Assembly: GCA_024138025.1 (NCBI GenBank)
Contig: JAMXBD010000231.1
Coordinates: 496,001-560,000 of the forward strand
DNA from: Combretum micranthum
Taxonomy: Eukaryota > Streptophyta > Magnoliopsida > Myrtales > Combretaceae
DNA length: 64,000 bases
Direction of reading: 5' to 3'
Numbering within the stretch: position 1 is the first letter of the stretch; each line of letters starts with the position of its first letter. A program made the position numbers and the translations under genes. Below, in pieces: positions 59,696 through 64,000 of this stretch. Below the pieces are notes generated by a model. That model ran no database searches. It saw nothing but the letters and a program-made list of their open reading frames with translations, and had not been told where the DNA came from.

Positions 59696-60517
59696 CATGA
59701 TTTAATTCGATGCTTTGAGACTTGAATTAGGTGATTTATGGACTAAGATAAGTGAAGATGAGAAACGGATGAGAATCTTAGATGAGACTATTTTTTGTTT
59801 TCAGATATATCATTTAGGAGATACAAGTCCTCGAACAACTTATATCAACCCCCTGAGCATCGAAGTCGTTACTCACGTCCCAAAAACATCCTTGTTGCCC
59901 GGAGTTTGAATACTCCAATATTGTTTGATTAATTAAAGACTGTCTAATAACCTTTTGATTGTTGCATATGCATATAGATTAAGCTTGTTTGTATCAATAG
60001 CCTTTGTTTTTGTTACTTGTGTACTGAGCCTTTGGCTCATATTTTATCTTTTCAGGAACCCAAGACGATGAGTTTTATGCTAGCATGGGTTATGGGATTG
60101 ATTTTGAAGATTTTCTTGGTGGTTGGGAAGATTAAGTTGGCCAGGGACTACATGGATTCCTTTTTGTAATAAATTAGGATAGACTATCTTTTAGAAGAAT
60201 AAGTATTAATGTTGGAGCTTTGTTTATCTTGTATATCTTTTGTTTAAGGCTTGTCATTAGCCTTTGTTTGTAATATATATACTTAGTTATATATATTTAA
60301 GTTTTATCTCTTATGATATGTGATGATAATGATGTATGTTTTTCTTAGAAGTTTAAAAAAAATTCTATAGTTCTTAAATTCATTCTTATAAAGAATTTAG
60401 ACAAACAATTCTTCAAATACTTCTTTTAGGACAACCTTACATATAAACTGTAGGTTATATGTGGTTGGGGACTCGAATTCATCTATTTTATATAGGTGTT
60501 AAGCTCGGGTCTTTACA

Positions 60518-61260
60518 TTTGAGGTCATTAATAGTAAATGATTGATCAAGCTAAGATTCAAGAAGATTAATGGCAAAAACATTGTTTCCAATTACTAACA
60601 TATCATTAACATAAAGTAGAACAACTAAGAATCCATTAGATTGATGTTGGGTAAATAAAGAGTGATCATTAGAAAATTATACAAACCTTTTATCCAAAAG
60701 AAAACCAAAAATCTCTTGTTTCCATTGTCATGAGGCTTTTTTAAGTCCATATAGAGAATGTTTTAGATGATAAACCTTTGATAGCACAACCTTTGTATAA
60801 GCAGGTGGTGGCAACATATAGATTTTCTCATCCAAAAATCCATGAAGGAAAGCATTATTGATGTCAAGTTGGTGTAAAGGCCAATTAAAGGCAACCACAA
60901 CAACTAATAAAATCCTTCACTATGCTAAGCTTTGCAACAAGGGAAAACGTATCATGGTAATCTATTTAGTCAACTTAAGTGTATCTCTTAGCAACTAATC
61001 GAGCCTTGTAGTGTTCAATTGAACCATTAGGCTGATATTTAATTTTGTCTATCTATTTGCATCCAACAAGATGCTTACCTTTAAGCAACTCAACAAGTTG
61101 CTACGTATCACTAAGTTCTGATGCCTCTATCTCTTTATTCATGGCTAATATCCATTCCTCATGTTTAACAACTTATGTAAAAGTAACTGGTTAATGAGAA
61201 TTGAATACAAGAGCCATAGAATCAATAAAGTCTTTGGGGTAGGAAAAAAAAAAGTATTAG
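60518..61260 (-). pseudogene. Element F reverse transcriptase (truncated)
   Basis: Minus-strand blocks: EEWILAMNKEIEA near 61165, LVELLKGKHLVGCK, IKYQPNGSIEHYKARLVAK near 61030, IDYHDTFSLVAKLSIV near 60950, then LLYVNDMLVIGNN near 60610 (YVDD with the first Asp as Asn) and SFTINDLK at the break 60518. RT is cut there; its thumb and RNase H are absent. The wording resembles RE1-type copia elements and differs from B, C and D. Confidence 0.8.
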
Positions 61261-61660
61261 CAGTAAAGAGAGGATACGAAGAGGGGGAAATGTGTTTAGG
61301 ATCAGTATCTGGTGATGATGTGTAAGAACATGTTGAAATGTGTTTGGGATCAGTATCCTATGATGATGCGTCCATGTATCGTCAGAATGTAAGGAATGTA
61401 TATAAGAATCAAGCCACTATGGAGAATGATGAGGGCAAGTGGATCGATGCAAAGTAGACTGATGTAAAGAACCAGACTTCAAACCATAAACAGGAGGTAA
61501 CATAGTGTCTGAAAGAATCTTCACTAGGAAGAGTGGGATTTGGAAAATTGATAGTAGGGATGGTGTTTGGAAATTGTGTTTGAGGATTGTGTTTAGAGAG
61601 TGTTTTGGAGAATTATGTATCAAAATCAACAACAGAAGGATCAAAAGGAAAAATTTCCCA
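61261..61660 (-). pseudogene. Element F integrase-RT linker
   Basis: The low-complexity linker usual between integrase and RT in copia, rich in Pro, Ser and His in the 61644-61417 reading. No domain is expected or seen. Confidence 0.5.
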
Positions 61661-62440
61661 TAAAGATAACATCACGACTGATAATGACATGTTTTTTAGA
61701 CAAATCATATAATCTATACCCTTTTTGTTCAGGAGTTTATCCAAGGAAAACACATCGAATACCTTTAGAATCAAATTTATATCTAGTGTGAATGATTGAC
61801 AGTGAAACATAGATATCCCATACACACGAATGATGATAAGAAGGAATACAATGAAAAAGGAGCTCATAAGGAGATTTCCACTTTAACTTGGCCATGGGCC
61901 TGATATTAATGAGATATGCAGGAGTGAGGATACATTCCCCCTAAAAGGCTTTAGGTAGATGACCTTGTAGCCTTAAAGCTCGAGCAATTTCTACAATATG
62001 TCTATGCTTACATTCAACCCGACCATTTTGTTGTGATGTGTAAGGACATGACCTTTGATGCACAATTCCAAGATCAAATGACAAGGATTGATAATCGCAT
62101 GGTTTTAGGAAAACTCCAAATTGATTCTTAATTAGTTTAAAGAACTTATCAAGAAAAGAAATAGCTTGAGACTTGGCATTCATGAGATAAATCTAAGTAG
62201 GTGAACTAAAAACATCTCAAATGGTAAGAAAATATCTTTCTCCTCTAATAGAAACTATGGCATTTAGTCCCCATATATCAACATGTATCAAATCAAAAGC
62301 ATTATGAGAATGTGAAGAAGAAAGAGAAAAGGTGATTTATGAATTTTGGATTCAATACAAACATCACAATTCAAGTTTGATACATTAGGACTAAAATTAG
62401 ACAACAAATGTTGCATCTTAGATAAAGATGCATGACCAAT
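61661..62440 (-). pseudogene. Element F integrase
   Basis: LIHVDIWGLNAIVSIRGERYF near 62290 carries the first catalytic Asp, then a stop. An open stretch 62183-61941 contains SQAISFLDKFFKLIKNQFG, GIVHQRSCPYTSQQNGRVE with the catalytic Glu, and HRHIVEIARAL. The second Asp (SDNG-type) motif is unreadable, replaced by LKPCDYQSL. SPYELLFHCIPSYHH and the C-terminal GYTPEQKGYRLYDL block follow to about 61700. Confidence 0.8.
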
Positions 62441-63000
62441 TCTTTTAATGAGACAAAAAAAAATCAAGCTTGGAATTATTTAGTGTATCAACAGTATTTA
62501 AAATGTAAGAAGAAATATAGGAGTCCACATTGGTTTTTGCATTTGTCTTAAGCAAGTATAACCCATTGATACCCTTGCATGAATGACGTCAATCTTACTA
62601 ACTTTGTCTTGAAAAGTGCACAACATGTGATTAAAATGTGTAACTAACTCACTATCTTTAACAAGATGATGAATAGATAGCAAATTGTATGAAAAATTTG
62701 GGACAAAAAGAACGTTGGACAGAGTCAAATTTGAAGAAAGGTGAACCGAACCGTAAAGTTGAACAAGTTTAGTATTTTCGTCTAGTAAACAAATGTTAAT
62801 TGGGTATGGCAACCAAAAAGAAGAGAGTAAAAGGGTGTAATATGATTTGTGGTTCCCAAGTCAATTATCTATGTACCAATCATATTACTCACTGTACCAC
62901 AACATGAAGGAGACAAGATATTACCTATAAAACCAATTGAGCTAATAGCAGCAACATCATTGGTTTGTTTTTCTTGCATCAACTTCAAGACTTCATGACA
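62441..63000 (-). pseudogene. Element F protease and GAG-pre-integrase region
   Basis: The open stretch 62812-62498 reads MPYPINICLLDENTKL, VHLSSNLTLSNVLFVPNF and SYNLLSIHHLVKDSE, the usual end of a copia protease followed by the pre-integrase start. The DSGA-type active site expected near 62900 is not clearly readable. Confidence 0.7.
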
Positions 63001-64000
63001 TACGCTATTAACTAGTTGTGGATCGAAATTGGAAGTCCCACCTTAACAGGAATTTCTTGCAAAATAGGAAGACCCTTCCACAGAGCATGTGTTTAAAGGA
63101 GTTGGCAAACAATTCAAAAAATTAGAATCATTTTATTTGACATTAACAAAATTCACTACAGATTTTCCATCTCTCTTATTAACATTCCCATTTCTTTTCC
63201 CTTTGTACCAATCAGGGTATCCCATTAGTTTGAAACAAGTATCAACACTATGATTTTTTGTTTGGTAGTGCCGACAAAACAAACGTCTTCCTTTCTTCCT
63301 ATCATAGTTCTTTGTACTTCCCAACCCAGACAAAACCAGAAGTCTCAGATGACCTATTCAGTTGATATGCTAAAGCTCCTACATCAAAAGATATATTAGA
63401 TGTAATAAGCCTTTGTTGCTCTATTTGCTGAACTAGATAATATGCCTTATTTATTATTAGTAAGGGGTCCATGGAAAGAATTTTATTTCTTACCATCTCG
63501 AAATTCTTATTCAAGCCCATAAGAAATTGTAGTAATCTTGTTTCAGATTCAAACTCTTGAATCTATTCTTTGAGTCTACAGTTATAGAAATCAACACAAA
63601 CACATGTACAAGAAGGATATGCATGTAAAACTTGTAGCTCATCCCAATATTTTTTCATCTTGTTATAATGTGTTGCAACTGACTAATTCAATTGTTTCAG
63701 ATTACTGATTTCATATTGTATCTAAAAAATTAAAGGCCCATTGCTATGTTCATATTGCTCCTTGATTTCGTTCCACAAATCATAAGCAGATGAAGTAAAA
63801 ACATAATTCTATGTAATATCTTTGATCATTGAATTAAGAATCCATATCCGAACCATATAATCTACTCTTCCCATCATATTAAATCGGGAGAATTTAAATC
63901 AGGTTTGAGTAAACTACCATCAACAATCCTAATTTCATCTTGGCTCTCAGTGCTATTTTAATCAATCTTGCCCAAGGTAAGTAATTCAAGCCATCAAACA
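63001..64000 (-). pseudogene. Element F gag (partial, runs out of window)
   Basis: Minus-strand reading 63520-63302: GLNKNFEMVRNKILSMDPL, INKAYYLVQQIEQQR, typical of RE1-type gag. Then 63333-63133 carries a zinc-knuckle region RLFCRHYQTKNHSVDTCFKL and GYPDWYKGKRNG. The canonical CX2C spacing is disturbed (second Cys read as Tyr), while the downstream His and Cys remain. The N-terminal part continues beyond 64000. Confidence 0.75.

Larger units (their letters stand above)
58342..60517 (+). mobile_element. LTR-like sequence (G), right end defined
   Basis: No pol or gag. The right end ..GCTCGGGTCTTTACA (60517) cuts the RT reading frame of element F exactly, so an element end lies here. An exon-like stretch after TTTTATCTTTTCAG (about 60055) encodes a short acidic peptide, DDEFYASMGYGID.., ending at 60135. 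GAGCCTTTGGCTCAT precedes it, a layout seen in late parts of gypsy LTRs. The left end is not resolved because element C lies against it. Confidence 0.4.

Noticed and set aside
59715..59909. 64-codon plus-strand frame
   Set aside because: In LTR-like DNA next to the 139 bp repeat; no recognisable family and no supporting context.

Overview
The window is repeat-rich, AT-rich nuclear DNA of a flowering plant. The evidence is layers of plant Ty3/gypsy (chromovirus, probably Tekay/Del) and Ty1/copia (mostly Sirevirus-like) retrotransposons. I see no ordinary host gene, tRNA, rRNA or CRISPR array. The species cannot be named from what is visible. Almost every coding stretch is a decayed gag or pol carrying stops and frameshifts, often TGG-to-TAG or other G-to-A/C-to-T changes, as expected of old methylated elements.

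Layout. 1-1628: unassigned flank. 1629-22136: one decayed chromovirus (element A) swollen to about 20.5 kb. It holds a 5' LTR remnant, an RT-RNaseH-integrase-chromodomain pol, a polypurine tract and a 3' LTR. A foreign 2.0 kb solo LTR splits the chromodomain. The 3' LTR holds a copia fragment and then three solo LTRs of element A's own family nested inside one another (10802-21708 > 14608-21580 > 17301-20986), each bordered by a 5-bp target duplication. 22137-28311: anonymous AT-rich DNA holding another solo LTR of the family (23325-27131, duplication AAACT).

28312-37711: a Sirevirus-like copia element (B), with gag, protease, integrase, RT, RNase H and a long extra coding region after pol. 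38505-39406: RT/RNase H end of a different copia element (H). 39453-41014: possible DNA transposon. 41104-58341: a minus-strand copia element (C), with a reverse-oriented gypsy-type solo LTR (E, 44260-47662) in its pol and a plus-strand gag-only Sirevirus derivative (D, 51336-57809) in its 5' LTR. 58342-60517: LTR-like DNA with tandem repeats. 60518-64000: minus-strand RE1-like copia pol and gag (F), running out of the window.

The most notable points are the four-level same-family LTR nest that can be read from target duplications; a gene-like layout (TATA box, pyrimidine-rich leader, conserved splice-donor-like and acceptor-like sites) inside the long LTRs; degenerate 160-210 bp tandem repeats in one LTR subfamily; and two Sirevirus copies sharing the same two Trp-to-stop changes in gag. 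All homology calls come from reading motifs by eye; no alignment or database search was run.
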